Assembly: GCA_964472015.1 (NCBI GenBank) | Contig: CAYYIP010000002.1 | Span: 139,211-203,210, forward strand | DNA from: JAAYTD01 sp964472015 | GTDB lineage: Bacteria; Bacteroidota; Ignavibacteria; Kapaibacteriales; UBA2268 | DNA length: 64,000 bases | Direction of reading: 5' to 3' | Shown here: one piece after another, positions 18,507 through 28,603 of the stretch | Layout: every line of letters starts with the position of its first letter | Position numbering within the stretch: the stretch's first letter is position 1 | Notes under the pieces: model-generated | The model's database searches: none | The model's input: only the letters and a program-made list of their open reading frames with translations | Told to the model about the DNA's origin: nothing | Translations under genes and position numbers: made by a program

Positions 18507-20360
18507 TTATTTACTTTCTGATAATTTCTTTCGTAATGCTTCTAGTTGTTTTATATTTATAAATTTTAATAATTCAGTATCATTTGCATTTCTTATAGCG
18601 TTTATAGTTTTAAAATTTAATAATAATTTTTCCTTTGTTAGTTTTCCTATTCCTTTTATGTTATCTAATTCAGATGCGGTTAAATGTTTATCACGTAATT
18701 TTCTATGAAAAGTTATTGCAAATCTATGAGCCTCATCTCTTAATTGTTGGATAAGTTTTAGACTACTTGATGTTTTTGGTAATATTATAGAATTGCTATT
18801 TTCAGGAATAAATATTTCTTCCAATCTTTTTGCAAGTCCTATTATAGCAATTTTTTTATCTAAATTTAAATCTTTTAATATTCCATAGGCTGAAGATAAT
18901 TGTCCTTTTCCACCGTCGATTATTACTAAATCTGGTAATTTTTGATTTTCATCAATAGCTCTTTTAAATCTTCTATAAATAGTTTCACGCATTGTAGCAA
19001 AATCATCATTTTGAGTAACTTCTTTTGCTTTATATTTTCTATATTCTGATTTTTTAGGTTTACCATCAATAAAAACTACCATTGACGATACTATATCAGT
19101 ACCTTGGAAATGAGAATTATCATAACATTCAATTCGTTTTGGTAATATTTTTAGGTTTAAATCTTTTTGTAATGTTGCTACTGCATAAGGTATTTTTTGT
19201 TCTCTTTTTTCTATTATTAATAAATATTCTTTTAGTATAAATTCGGCATTATTATTTGCCATTTCAACTAATTTATGTTTATCGCCTATTTGGGGGACTT
19301 GGATACTAACTGTTTGTTTTTTTATATTACTTAACAAAGATAAAATATATTCTTCTTGTTCTATTTCATTTGGTATTAATAATTCTTTTGGTATGTTATC
19401 TGAATTCATATACCATTTTTCTATAGTACGTTCTAGGATTTCACTTTCAGTTGCAAAGCTAGTATTTGTTATAATAAAGTGATGTTTACTTATTAATTTT
19501 CCTTCTCTTATATTAAAAACTAATGTACAGGCATAATTATCATTTAAGGCAATTCCAAATACATCACGATCTATTAAATCAGTTGATACAATTTTTTGTT
19601 TTGCAGAAAATTCGTTTAATAATTCAATTCTTTTTTTGGTGTCAGCAGCTTTTTCATATTCAAGATTTTCTGCATAAGAATACATTAAGTTTTCTAGGTT
19701 TTTTATTAAATTTTTTGTTTTTCCTAGTAAAACTTGCGTTACCATTTTTATATTATCGTTATATTCCTTTTTTGATATTTCATTAATGCAAGGTGCCTTA
19801 CATTTTTTTATATAATATTCTAGACAGGGTTTAGCATTTTGTTTTATAGAATTTGATGATATTTTTTTGTTACAGGTTCGTATTTGAAATATATTAAATA
19901 GTGTATTTAGAATAAATTTTATACTTTTTATATCGGTATATGGACCTAAATATATAGATCCATCTTTGATTATTTTTCTAGTGAAAATTATTTGAGGGTA
20001 TTCTTCATTAGTAACTTTTATAAAAGGATAAGTCTTATCATCTTTTAGCATTATATTATATCGTGGCTTATATTTTTTTATTAAATTATCTTCTAAAATA
20101 AAAGCTTCTGCTTCTGAATCTACAATAATAACCTCTACGTCATTAATTTTTGAAATTAATGCAGTTGTTTTAGCATCTTTTATATGTCCTGATTGGAAAT
20201 AAGAACGAACCCTATTACGCAAATTTTTTGCTTTACCTACATAAATAATTTTTCCTAATTTGTCTTTATATTGATAAATACCGGGACTAGTAGGTAAAAG
20301 AGCAATCTTATTTAAGAATTTGATAGGATAATTAGAATTTGTATAGAGTTGTTTTTGCAT
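18507..20360 (-). CDS. uvrC: Excinuclease ABC subunit C
   Basis: UvrC makes both incisions around a DNA lesion in nucleotide excision repair, together with UvrB. The 617-residue protein has the N-terminal GIY-YIG nuclease domain (PGIYQYKDKLGKIIYVGKAK, residues about 26-45), a UVR (UvrB-binding) motif near 205-240, and the RNase H-like endonuclease domain (RIECYDNSHFQGTDIVSSMV, LVIIDGGKGQLSSA). A helix-hairpin-helix pair lies at the C-terminus (LDNIKGIGKLTKEKLLLNF). Length and order are complete. It lies 68 bases after the MsbA-like gene; a -7-like box (20385-20392) precedes it without a good -33 element. Confidence 0.96.
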   Translation of the reverse strand: MQKQLYTNSNYPIKFLNKIALLPTSPGIYQYKDKLGKIIYVGKAKNLRNRVRSYFQSGHIKDAKTTALISKINDVEVIIVDSEAEAFILEDNLIKKYKPRYNIMLKDDKTYPFIKVTNEEYPQIIFTRKIIKDGSIYLGPYTDIKSIKFILNTLFNIFQIRTCNKKISSNSIKQNAKPCLEYYIKKCKAPCINEISKKEYNDNIKMVTQVLLGKTKNLIKNLENLMYSYAENLEYEKAADTKKRIELLNEFSAKQKIVSTDLIDRDVFGIALNDNYACTLVFNIREGKLISKHHFIITNTSFATESEILERTIEKWYMNSDNIPKELLIPNEIEQEEYILSLLSNIKKQTVSIQVPQIGDKHKLVEMANNNAEFILKEYLLIIEKREQKIPYAVATLQKDLNLKILPKRIECYDNSHFQGTDIVSSMVVFIDGKPKKSEYRKYKAKEVTQNDDFATMRETIYRRFKRAIDENQKLPDLVIIDGGKGQLSSAYGILKDLNLDKKIAIIGLAKRLEEIFIPENSNSIILPKTSSSLKLIQQLRDEAHRFAITFHRKLRDKHLTASELDNIKGIGKLTKEKLLLNFKTINAIRNANDTELLKFINIKQLEALRKKLSESK

Positions 20361-20428
20361 ATTTTATATATTTAAATCAAAAGACAAAAATATAAAACAA
20401 AAAAATTAAAAATTATTATTATATAAAT

Positions 20429-22315
20429 TTAATTTTTATTGTATTGTAAGTCATATAATTTTTTATATATACCATTTTTAGATAATAATTCTTGATGAGT
20501 ACCACGTTCTACAATATAACCTTTGTCAAAGACTATAATTTCATCACAATTTATAATTGTTGATAACCTATGTGCTATAATTAATGCAGTTTTATTTTTA
20601 AGGGAATTATTTATTGCTTCTTGCACAAGTTTTTCTGATTCTGCGTCTAATGCCGAAGTTGCTTCATCAAACATTAATATATGTGGATTTCTTATAAGTG
20701 CTCTTGCAATTGCAATACGTTGTCTTTCGCCACCACTTATATTTACACCTCTATCTCCTAATTGAGTATTAAATTTATTAGGCATATTTTGAATAAAATT
20801 ATAACAGTTTGCTATTTTTGCAACTTCTTCTATTTTACTATCAGAAATATTTTCCATACCATAGGTAATATTATTTTTTATAGTATCATTAAATAATATA
20901 TTTTCTTGTGAAACTATTCCAAAAAGCTTTCTATATTGAGAAATTTTTAGTTGTTTTAAATTTATTCCATCTATTAAAATTTCACCTGCTGACGGATCAT
21001 AAAATCTAATAATTAAATCTAATAAAGTAGATTTCCCACTACCACTAGCTCCTACTAAGGCTATTTGTTTTCCACGTTCTATTTTTAGATTAATATTATT
21101 TAGAACATAAATATTATTTTCATCTGTATATTTAAATTGAACATTTTTAAATTCTATAGAATTTTTAAAATCTTGAATTTCTATTGTCCCATCTTTTATG
21201 GTTGGTTTTGTATCTATTATGCTAAATATTCTATTACTAGAAACAATACCTTTAGGTAATAATGAAATATTATTTGTAATTGTTATTATTGGTGTCATAA
21301 TAGAAAATAATGAAAACAGAAATAACATTAAATCTGCGCTTGTAAGTTCTGCATTTATTACTAATAAACCACCTTTAAATAATACAATTATTAAAGCAAA
21401 AACAGCGGAAATTTCACTAAGTACAGGGACTAACGAAGTAATTTTAGTATGTTTAATAGCAGAAGTAACATAATATTTTGTATCATTTTTAAATTTTTCT
21501 ACTGCTGTATTTTCGGCACTAAATACTTTGACAATTCTAATCCCTGATATTATTTCTGACATTGTACTTGTAAAATCTGCCATTGCTTGTTGCATTCTAC
21601 TAGCGTATCGTTTTAAATACTTTATTGTAATTCTAATTACTAAGAGTGTTAAGATACCTGCGATAAATGTTATAAGTGTTAGTTCTATTGATATTGATAA
21701 TAAAAGTATAAGGAATAAAATTGTTTGTAATCCCTCACGTATTATAACTGTTACAGAATTTATCATTGTTTGGTTTACAACAGTCACATCATTTGTAATT
21801 ATAGATATTAAATTCCCCATTTTATGACGATGGAAAAAATCTAAAGAGAATGTATTAATTTTTTTAAATATAGTATCTCTTATACTTTTTATTACATTTT
21901 CTTCAAACTTACAATTAGTTATACTTCCAAGCATTTTAAATATATTTTTTGCTAAAAAGACTAAAAATATTACAATTCCAAATCTTAATAATGTTGTAGT
22001 TATATCAGAAGAAGCTATTAAGTATGATATTTTATTAAATAATATATTTTTATATTGTTCTAAAGAACCTGTATTTTTTATTATTTGTTCAGTTAGATTA
22101 TTCTGCTGATTATTTCCGAATATTATTTCTATAATAGGTTTTATTAAAGTTATAGAAAGAACTGAAAATATTGAAAAAAGGAAATTAAAAAATAAAGCAA
22201 GTATAAACAATAACTTAAATGGTAATACAAACTTCCAAATTTTTTTAAAAATTTTCAAATTTGTTAATTTATTACTATCATTATTATTTTTTCTATGTTT
22301 CTTTGAATTGTACAA
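20429..22315 (-). CDS. MsbA-like ABC exporter (membrane domain fused to ATPase)
   Basis: A 628-residue half-transporter: six predicted membrane helices (residues about 30-330) followed by an ATPase domain with Walker A GASGSGKST, Q-loop, signature ISGGERQRIA and Walker B ILMFDEATSALD. The family exports lipids or drugs; MsbA flips lipid A, which fits the lpxH gene nearby, but the substrate is inferred. The start appears to be TTG at 22315: it is preceded by AAGGA eight bases upstream and no ATG follows for many codons before the first helix. It lies between tsaD and uvrC on the same strand. Confidence 0.92.
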   Translation of the reverse strand: MYNSKKHRKNNNDSNKLTNLKIFKKIWKFVLPFKLLFILALFFNFLFSIFSVLSITLIKPIIEIIFGNNQQNNLTEQIIKNTGSLEQYKNILFNKISYLIASSDITTTLLRFGIVIFLVFLAKNIFKMLGSITNCKFEENVIKSIRDTIFKKINTFSLDFFHRHKMGNLISIITNDVTVVNQTMINSVTVIIREGLQTILFLILLLSISIELTLITFIAGILTLLVIRITIKYLKRYASRMQQAMADFTSTMSEIISGIRIVKVFSAENTAVEKFKNDTKYYVTSAIKHTKITSLVPVLSEISAVFALIIVLFKGGLLVINAELTSADLMLFLFSLFSIMTPIITITNNISLLPKGIVSSNRIFSIIDTKPTIKDGTIEIQDFKNSIEFKNVQFKYTDENNIYVLNNINLKIERGKQIALVGASGSGKSTLLDLIIRFYDPSAGEILIDGINLKQLKISQYRKLFGIVSQENILFNDTIKNNITYGMENISDSKIEEVAKIANCYNFIQNMPNKFNTQLGDRGVNISGGERQRIAIARALIRNPHILMFDEATSALDAESEKLVQEAINNSLKNKTALIIAHRLSTIINCDEIIVFDKGYIVERGTHQELLSKNGIYKKLYDLQYNKN

Positions 22316-22400
22316 CTTATATTCCTTGTTTAGTAGTTAATTTTTATTATATATCAATATATTTTAATTAAATAATATGGAACTAAAATTATAATTATTT

Positions 22401-23417
22401 TTAATTTTTAGTTCTTGATCGTAAAGTGTTTGCTGATACTGTAAAGTCTAATCTATAAAATTTATTTTTATTTTCTAAAAATTTTTTTTCAGCTATAAAT
22501 CCTATCATAGCTGCATTATCCATACAATATGATATTATAGGTGCAAAGGCGTTTATATTATATTTTTTTGCAGTTTCTTCCATTTTTTTTCTTAGTTCTG
22601 AATTTGCACTAACTCCACCTGCAATAAATATGCTTTTAACTTGATATTTTAATGCTGCTTTTATGGTTTTCTTTACTAATACTTCTACAATAGCTGTTTG
22701 TACTGAGGCAGCTATATCAGGGATAGCTGTATCAGGTATTCCGTTTGGAAATTCTTTATTTAGAAAATATCTAACAGAAGTTTTTAAGCCACTAAAACTA
22801 AAATCAAAATCGTTTGAATTAATCATTGAGCGGGGGAATTCATATTTTTTACTATTTCCTAATTTTGCTATTTTATCTATTTCTGGACCACCAGGATAAG
22901 GTAGTTTACAAAGTTTGGCTATTTTATCAAAAGCTTCACCAGCTGCATCATCTCTTGTTAAACCTATTATTTTATAATTATTAAAACTTTCTACATAAAA
23001 AATAGCTGTATGTCCTCCACTTACAACTAATGTAATCACGGGAAATTTTGGGTTATCTTTATGTAAAAAACCTGAAAATATATGTCCTTCTATATGATTA
23101 ACTGGAATAATTGGTAATTTATATTTTAGGGCTAATCCTTTTGCAAAATTAGCACCTACTATTAATGAACCTATTAATCCTGGTTCTTTTGTAACTGCAA
23201 TTGCCTCAAGGTCTTCATAATGTATTTTCGCTTCATTCATTGCTTCGGTTACTATTGTAGATATTGTTTCTAAATGAGCACGTGAAGCTAATTCAGGAAC
23301 TACACCTCCATATTGACTATGAAAATATTGTGAAGATATAATATTACTAATAGCTTTTGATTTATCTATAACAGATGCCGATGTTTCATCACAAGAGGAT
23401 TCTATTGCAAGTAACAT
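22401..23417 (-). CDS. tsaD: tRNA threonylcarbamoyladenosine synthase subunit TsaD
   Basis: TsaD, with TsaB/TsaE, transfers the threonylcarbamoyl group to A37 of tRNAs that read ANN codons. The 338-residue protein begins MLLAIESSCDETSASV, the family signature. It has the metal ligands in HIEGH (H108, H112), the ASRAHLE motif and the C-terminal FIAGGVSANSELR, with a final Asp in YCMDNAAMIG. The length is complete. It is the upstream gene of a minus-strand run tsaD, MsbA-like exporter, uvrC. Confidence 0.96.
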   Translation of the reverse strand: MLLAIESSCDETSASVIDKSKAISNIISSQYFHSQYGGVVPELASRAHLETISTIVTEAMNEAKIHYEDLEAIAVTKEPGLIGSLIVGANFAKGLALKYKLPIIPVNHIEGHIFSGFLHKDNPKFPVITLVVSGGHTAIFYVESFNNYKIIGLTRDDAAGEAFDKIAKLCKLPYPGGPEIDKIAKLGNSKKYEFPRSMINSNDFDFSFSGLKTSVRYFLNKEFPNGIPDTAIPDIAASVQTAIVEVLVKKTIKAALKYQVKSIFIAGGVSANSELRKKMEETAKKYNINAFAPIISYCMDNAAMIGFIAEKKFLENKNKFYRLDFTVSANTLRSRTKN

Positions 23418-23470
23418 AATTTAAACATATAATTCTATTTTTATTTAAAAACTATATTCTATTATATAAG

Positions 23471-23500
23471 GTCTTAAATAATATATAACGTCTTAAATAA
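23471..23500. repeat. Short direct repeat upstream of tsaD
   Basis: GTCTTAAATAA occurs at 23471-23481 and 23490-23500, 19 bases apart start to start, about 55-85 bases upstream of the tsaD start. It could be a pair of operator half-sites, but there is no independent support. Confidence 0.35.
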
Positions 23501-23520
23501 AAATAAGTTACATAAAAATA

Positions 23521-23566
23521 AAAGACTGAACAGTTTAATTTTTTAAAAGTAAAGTTCAGTCTTTTT
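23521..23566 (-). terminator. Terminator after the 23.6-24.3 kb T9SS cargo gene
   Basis: AAAGACTGAAC (23521-23531) and GTTCAGTCTTT (23554-23564) form an 11-bp stem with a loop of about 22 bases. On the minus strand the stem is followed by a run rich in T. It lies 17 bases beyond the stop at 23583. Confidence 0.8.
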
Positions 23567-23582
23567 ATATATTTTTAGATAT

Positions 23583-24290
23583 TTATTTTACTAATCTAAA
23601 AGAATTTATTTTATTATTATTTCTGATTAAATAGCCAAAATAGGTTCCTTTTAGTAGAGTACTTATATTTATAGTTAATTTATCGGAAGTTACATTTTGA
23701 GTATAAACTAAATTTCCTGATATATCATAAATTTCTATAATATCTGCATTATTTAAATTTGATATATTAACATAATTTACTGCAGGAATAGGATATATAT
23801 TTTTACCATCCAAAATTTTTATACTACCGTCTTTAAAATTCCAAATAGCAGTGAATCTTACGAAATCATTTTCAGCATTATTTATATTATAAATAGTAAC
23901 GATTATTGTATCACTACCTTCATTTCCATTAGGTAACATTTTTAAATAACTATCTATTTCTGGATTAGTTGTTGTTCCAGCTTTTAAAGTAAATGGGGAT
24001 GTTTCTTTTTTATCCATATCACTTGTAAAGAAAGAACATTCGTCACCAAAACAATATTCTATATTATGTTCATCAGCCATATATACTTTTTCAAGTTTCA
24101 TTATTGTCATAATATCATTTTGAGTTATATTATTCAATACAAAAGAAACTTTTTGGTAATTATTTGTTTCGCCGTTAACTATATTATTTAAATAAGTAAT
24201 TGAATAGCTTGCTGATTCAAGTTTATTTTCTGCAAATATACTTCCAAATATAAGTATTGATAAGGAAATCATAAGTATTATTTTTTTCAT
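23583..24290 (-). CDS. Secreted protein with T9SS C-terminal sorting domain
   Basis: A 235-residue protein with a cleavable signal peptide (MKKIILMISLSILIFGSIFA). The central beta-rich part (FVLNNITQNDIMTIMKLEKV and CFGDECSF) is not recognised. The C-terminus is a type A sorting domain: DGKNIYPIPAVNYVNIS, IEIYDISGNLVYTQ and LLKGTYFGYLIRNNNK. It should be exported through the T9SS. A GGAG Shine-Dalgarno lies before the ATG. It is transcribed divergently from the TlpA-like gene, with 135 bases between them, and ends at a good terminator. Confidence 0.87.
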   Translation of the reverse strand: MKKIILMISLSILIFGSIFAENKLESASYSITYLNNIVNGETNNYQKVSFVLNNITQNDIMTIMKLEKVYMADEHNIEYCFGDECSFFTSDMDKKETSPFTLKAGTTTNPEIDSYLKMLPNGNEGSDTIIVTIYNINNAENDFVRFTAIWNFKDGSIKILDGKNIYPIPAVNYVNISNLNNADIIEIYDISGNLVYTQNVTSDKLTINISTLLKGTYFGYLIRNNNKINSFRLVK

Positions 24291-24425
24291 TTTTTGCTCC
24301 TATGTTGAAAATAATTATAAAAATATAAAATAATTGTAAAAAAATATTGTTTTTACGTATTAATTTTAGTAATTTGAAATTAAAATTATTACAAATAATA
24401 CAAAAATAAAAAAGGAATTGCTAAA

Positions 24426-24989
24426 ATGAAAAAGTTTTTTTTGATTATATCATTTTTTGTTCTAATTTTTAATTATTATCAATCTGTTATTATAGCGCAG
24501 ACAGAGATATCAACAGAAGTTCAAGAATCAAAAATAGAAAAAAAACTTGCAAGTATTAATATTAAAGATTTAACAGGAAAAATTGTAAATACTGCTGATT
24601 TTGATAATGGTGATAAGCCAATGGTTATAAGTTTTTGGGCTACTTGGTGTAAACCTTGTATTGAAGAGCTCAATACAATTAATGAACTTTATACTGATTG
24701 GCAAGATGAGACAGGGGTTAAAATTATTGCTATTTCTATAGATGATTCACGTAATAGTAAGCGAGTTGCACCTTTTATAAAAGCGAAAGATTGGGGATAT
24801 GAAGTATATCTTGATGAAAATAGTGATTTTAAGCGTGCGATGGGTGTAAATAATCCGCCTCATACTTATGTTCTTGATGGTAATAAAAATATTATTTATG
24901 AGCATAATGGATATGCGCCAGGTGATGAAGTTAATTTATTTAATGAAATAAAGAAGGCTATATTACCACAAGGGCAGGAAAATAAATAA
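24426..24989 (+). CDS. TlpA-like periplasmic thioredoxin
   Basis: A 187-residue exported thiol-disulfide protein. The N-terminus has a signal peptide or membrane anchor (FFLIISFFVLIFNYY) and the thioredoxin-fold domain holds the active site WCKPC (W74-C78) after VISFWAT. A cis-proline follows in NNPPHTYVLDG. Such proteins reduce or isomerise disulfides in the periplasm, for example for cytochrome c maturation. AAGGA lies before the ATG. It is followed after four bases by the M16 peptidase gene, so the two are probably one operon. Confidence 0.9.
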   Translation: MKKFFLIISFFVLIFNYYQSVIIAQTEISTEVQESKIEKKLASINIKDLTGKIVNTADFDNGDKPMVISFWATWCKPCIEELNTINELYTDWQDETGVKIIAISIDDSRNSKRVAPFIKAKDWGYEVYLDENSDFKRAMGVNNPPHTYVLDGNKNIIYEHNGYAPGDEVNLFNEIKKAILPQGQENK

Positions 24990-24993
24990 TTAA

Positions 24994-26277
24994 ATGAAAC
25001 TTATAGAAGAAACAAAAATAGGTAATTATTCTAAATCTGTTTTTGATAATGGATTAAGAGTTATTTCTGAATTTGTTCCGGAAGTAAAATCTTTTGCTTT
25101 AGGGTTTTATTTTAATGTTGGTTCACGGGATGACAAAATATCAGGAACAGCTCATTATTTGGAACATATTTTATTTAAGAATACAAAGAAAAGAGATAAA
25201 AAGCAAATTGCGGATACATTTGATTTATTAGGTGCTTTTTATAATGCAGAGACTGAAAAAGAGAACACTCATTTTTATGTAAGATGTATATCATCTCGTT
25301 TTGAAGAAATTTTTGAATTATTTTCTGATATTACTTTAAATACTATATTTGTTGATGATGAATTAGAGAAAGAAAAATTAGTTGTTCTTGAAGAATTAAA
25401 ATTTTGTGATGATGAGACAGAAGAATATATAGTTGATTTATATGATAAAGTCCTATATGGCAATAATGCTATGGCACGGCCTATTGGAGGAACATTAAAT
25501 TCAGTATCAAAAATTTATAAAGATGATTTAATAGAATTTTATAATAATTTTTATGGATACGATAATTTAATTGTTTGTGTTGCAGGGGATGTATCTCATA
25601 ATAAAATTTTAGAGTTAGTAGATAAATATTTTGATGATAAACGTGAACTGAAAAAAAATTCTATTTTTAGTTCAAGGCAAGTTCCTTCTATAAAGCAGAT
25701 TAGTATAAATGAAAATATTAAATTTCATAGAGAACTAAAACAATCGTATTTGATGTTAGGTAAAATTACGCCTGGTTTTTATGATAATGAAAAATATGCA
25801 CGTAATGTTATAAATATTATTTTTGGTGATGGTGCAAGTTCTCGTTTGTCTCAGAACTTGAGAGAAAAGCATGGATTAGCTTATACGGTTTATTCTGGGT
25901 TAACTAATTATAGTGATTGTGGTTCCTTATATATTTCAGCTATTGTAGATAATAAAAATTACAATCGTGCAATTGATTTAATTTATGAAGAAATATTAAA
26001 TTTGAAAAATAATATTCCTAATAAAGTTGAAATCTTAAAGGCGAAAGAGCAATTAAAAACTGATTTTATTTTAAGTTTGGAAGATATGAATTCTCGTATA
26101 CAGACATTATATAATGATGAAATTATTTTTAATAGAAAGGTTAGTATTAAAGAATTTTTTAAATTGATAGATAATATTAGTTTAGATGATTTAATGTTTG
26201 TAATAGATAAGTATTTTAATATAGATAATTGGATACAGGTTGCACTTCTTGCCACTCAAAAAAAGAATAAAAAATAA
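24994..26277 (+). CDS. M16-family zinc peptidase
   Basis: A 427-residue insulinase/pitrilysin-type (M16) peptidase. The inverted zinc motif HYLEH (H54, E57, H58) is complete, followed by the distal glutamate region (LVVLEELKFCDDE). The C-terminal half is the usual inactive M16_C domain (GDGASSRLSQNLREKHGLAY). There is no signal peptide, so it is probably cytoplasmic, as for the homologous YmxG/processing-peptidase-like proteins. The family degrades peptides. It starts four bases after the TlpA-like gene. Confidence 0.93.
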   Translation: MKLIEETKIGNYSKSVFDNGLRVISEFVPEVKSFALGFYFNVGSRDDKISGTAHYLEHILFKNTKKRDKKQIADTFDLLGAFYNAETEKENTHFYVRCISSRFEEIFELFSDITLNTIFVDDELEKEKLVVLEELKFCDDETEEYIVDLYDKVLYGNNAMARPIGGTLNSVSKIYKDDLIEFYNNFYGYDNLIVCVAGDVSHNKILELVDKYFDDKRELKKNSIFSSRQVPSIKQISINENIKFHRELKQSYLMLGKITPGFYDNEKYARNVINIIFGDGASSRLSQNLREKHGLAYTVYSGLTNYSDCGSLYISAIVDNKNYNRAIDLIYEEILNLKNNIPNKVEILKAKEQLKTDFILSLEDMNSRIQTLYNDEIIFNRKVSIKEFFKLIDNISLDDLMFVIDKYFNIDNWIQVALLATQKKNKK

Positions 26278-26385
26278 ATTATATAAAATATAATAATTAT
26301 TTTAACGTTTTAATAATTAAGTATTAACAAATAAAAATATTAACAAATAGTATTTATTTATATTAATGTATCATAGGTAATAAAA

Positions 26386-27321
26386 ATGAAAGTTACTGTT
26401 ATTGGTGGTGCCGGAAATGTTGGTGCTACATGTGCGCAAATATTGGCAAATAAAGAAATAGTCGAAGAAATATGGCTATGTGATGTTGCAGAAAATGTTG
26501 CAAAAGGGAAGGGGCTTGATATGTATGAATCAATGCCTATTTTTAATACGAATACAAAAATATTTGGAACAAAAGATTATGTTGACACTGCAAATTCAGA
26601 TATTATTGTAATTACTGCTGGTATAGCTCGTAAACCCGGTATGTCACGTGATGATTTGTTAAAAATAAATTCGGGTATTGTTAGTTCTTGTGCAGAACAA
26701 GCAATTAAATATTCGCCGAACGCCTTTTTTGTAATAGTTTCTAATCCATTAGATGTAATGACTTTTGTTGCTCTTCAAAAAACAAAATTACCTCGTAATA
26801 AAGTTATTGGTATGGCTGGTATTCTTGATACTGCAAGATATAGAACATTTTTATCAATGGAACTTGGAATTTCGGTAAAAGATATTCATGCATTAGTTCT
26901 CGGGGGACATGGTGATACTATGGTGCCGCTACTTCGTTATACTACGGTAAATGGGATCCCTATTACTGATCTTATTGAAAAGGACAAACTAGATGCTATT
27001 TGTGATAGGACAGCTAATGGCGGTGGTGAAATTGTTAAATTTTTACAAACAGGTTCTGCATGGTATGCACCGGGTACTGCAGCAGCAGAGATAGTAGAAG
27101 CTATTGTTAAAAATCAAAAACGTTTATTACCTTGTACTGTCTTATTAGATGGTGAATATGGATATAAAAATGTTTGTGTAGGTGTGCCTATTGTAGTTGG
27201 TAAAAATGGTGTTGAAAAAATTATTGAATTAAAACTTAATGAAGATGAGAAGGCGTTATTTGATAAGTCAGCACAACATGTAGCGGCTACTATTAAAGAA
27301 GCTATGGAATTAATAGGATAA
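26386..27321 (+). CDS. mdh: Malate dehydrogenase (LDH-like type)
   Basis: A 311-residue NAD-dependent dehydrogenase that interconverts malate and oxaloacetate. The N-terminal dinucleotide fold begins VTVIGGAGNVGATCA. The substrate loop reads GIARKPGMSRDDLL; arginine at this position marks malate rather than lactate specificity. The catalytic histidine lies in VLGGHGDTMVP. This is the LDH-like tetrameric class common in Chlorobi and Bacteroidetes. Together with KorAB it points to TCA-type carbon flow. AGG lies before the start. A strong terminator follows. Confidence 0.95.
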   Translation: MKVTVIGGAGNVGATCAQILANKEIVEEIWLCDVAENVAKGKGLDMYESMPIFNTNTKIFGTKDYVDTANSDIIVITAGIARKPGMSRDDLLKINSGIVSSCAEQAIKYSPNAFFVIVSNPLDVMTFVALQKTKLPRNKVIGMAGILDTARYRTFLSMELGISVKDIHALVLGGHGDTMVPLLRYTTVNGIPITDLIEKDKLDAICDRTANGGGEIVKFLQTGSAWYAPGTAAAEIVEAIVKNQKRLLPCTVLLDGEYGYKNVCVGVPIVVGKNGVEKIIELKLNEDEKALFDKSAQHVAATIKEAMELIG

Positions 27322-27354
27322 TATAAAAATTATAAATATTTTTATTAATGAAAT

Positions 27355-27400
27355 TAAAAAGAGCAATTAAATTAATTAATTAATTTAGTTGCTCTTTTTT
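27355..27400 (+). terminator. Intrinsic terminator after mdh
   Basis: AAAAAGAGCAA, an AT-rich inner palindrome, then TTGCTCTTTTTT (to 27400), 34 bases after the mdh stop. The A and T flanks make it usable from both sides, which suits the converging TraB/GumN-family gene. Confidence 0.88.
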
Positions 27401-27489
27401 ATATTTGTATTTTAATTAAATTAATTATAAATAATAATTTTATATATAACTTATATATAATTTAATCAATAAAAACAATTATAATTATA

Positions 27490-28428
27490 CTAATAACGTT
27501 TAATTTTATATTTTCCAGTTTTTTCAAGAATATCTATAATATTATTATCTGAAACTAGATGGCCAGCGCCAACGATTATAAAATATTGCTTATTTTCGTT
27601 AAATAATAGTTTTTCTATATTAGCTGCCATTTCTTTATTTCTTTTATATACAAGTTCTTCTTTTATTCTTTTGTTTAATTTTTCATTAGTAGTATAATCA
27701 GTATCTAATATTTTTTTTAGAGTTTTTATATCACCTTCTTTCCAAGCTGTTATAATTGTTTGTAATTCTACAGTTTCCTTATCATCATCATAATTTAGTG
27801 CATTGATTATATAATCTTCTATTACATCTTCAAGTGCTTCAAAAACTTTTAATTGACGTTTTACTGATTCTAATTCATATATTTCTTTATTTGTAGAATC
27901 TGCTAAATTCAAAAAATATTGATCTATACCTGGTGCCATTGCATTTAATATATCTGTATCTAATTTATCCAATCCTGTTAAATTTTTTGTTAATTTTGAT
28001 AGTTTAGAAATTTCTGCTAATAATGCTATCCCTGCTGGTTTTAATTTATTAATGAATTCGTTTTCTAATCCTAATATGCTAAAAAATTCCTTTATTTTTT
28101 TATATGTGTCTTTAGATAATAATTTGCTATTATCTCTAAACGGGTCAATAAATATAGTTAGCATATCTAACATATTTATATTTTTGGGATTTATTTCTAC
28201 TCCTAGTACTTCTGATTCTTCAAATGCTTGAATTATTTGTTTATCTAGAGGATATACATCCTCTGTAGCTATGTGTACAGAACCTAATAAATATAGTTTT
28301 TTATCATATCTTTCTATTGACCATAGTAAAGTATGAGGGGTATTATTTTTATCATCTATTGTTTTACAGGCAGGTATTATAAAAGCAATAAGAAATATTA
28401 TTACAATGAATTTTATGTTTTTTTTCAT
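27490..28428 (-). CDS. TraB/GumN-family lipoprotein
   Basis: A 312-residue protein of the TraB/PrgY/GumN family. The N-terminal domain motif is clear: LLWSIERYDKKLYLLGSVHI, followed by DVYPL and a conserved Glu in LGVEINP. The C-terminus reads YFIIVGAGHLVSDNNI, the second family motif. The signal peptide ends in a lipobox-like FIIPACK. The family adopts an EreA/ChaN-like fold and some members are suspected metalloproteases; no substrate is known. It is divergent from yajC, with 175 bases of AT-rich DNA between them. Confidence 0.88.
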   Translation of the reverse strand: MKKNIKFIVIIFLIAFIIPACKTIDDKNNTPHTLLWSIERYDKKLYLLGSVHIATEDVYPLDKQIIQAFEESEVLGVEINPKNINMLDMLTIFIDPFRDNSKLLSKDTYKKIKEFFSILGLENEFINKLKPAGIALLAEISKLSKLTKNLTGLDKLDTDILNAMAPGIDQYFLNLADSTNKEIYELESVKRQLKVFEALEDVIEDYIINALNYDDDKETVELQTIITAWKEGDIKTLKKILDTDYTTNEKLNKRIKEELVYKRNKEMAANIEKLLFNENKQYFIIVGAGHLVSDNNIIDILEKTGKYKIKRY

Positions 28429-28603
28429 ATAACTTAATAGTTTATTTTATTTAATAATAAAAAATTTAATACTAATATATATATATAATTATTATTATAT
28501 TTTCAAAAATACAAAAAATTTTAATAAAAATTATTTTAATATTTATTAATTTTTTCGTAAATTGTACTTTATATTTTGTATATAAATTTAAAAGAGTGTA
28601 ATA

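Noticed and set aside
24401..24408. CAAAAATA as a promoter -7 box for the minus-strand gene at 24290
   Set aside because: No -33 partner at 17-23 bases; the motif is common in A-rich DNA. The same applies to 20385-20392 and 28504-28511.
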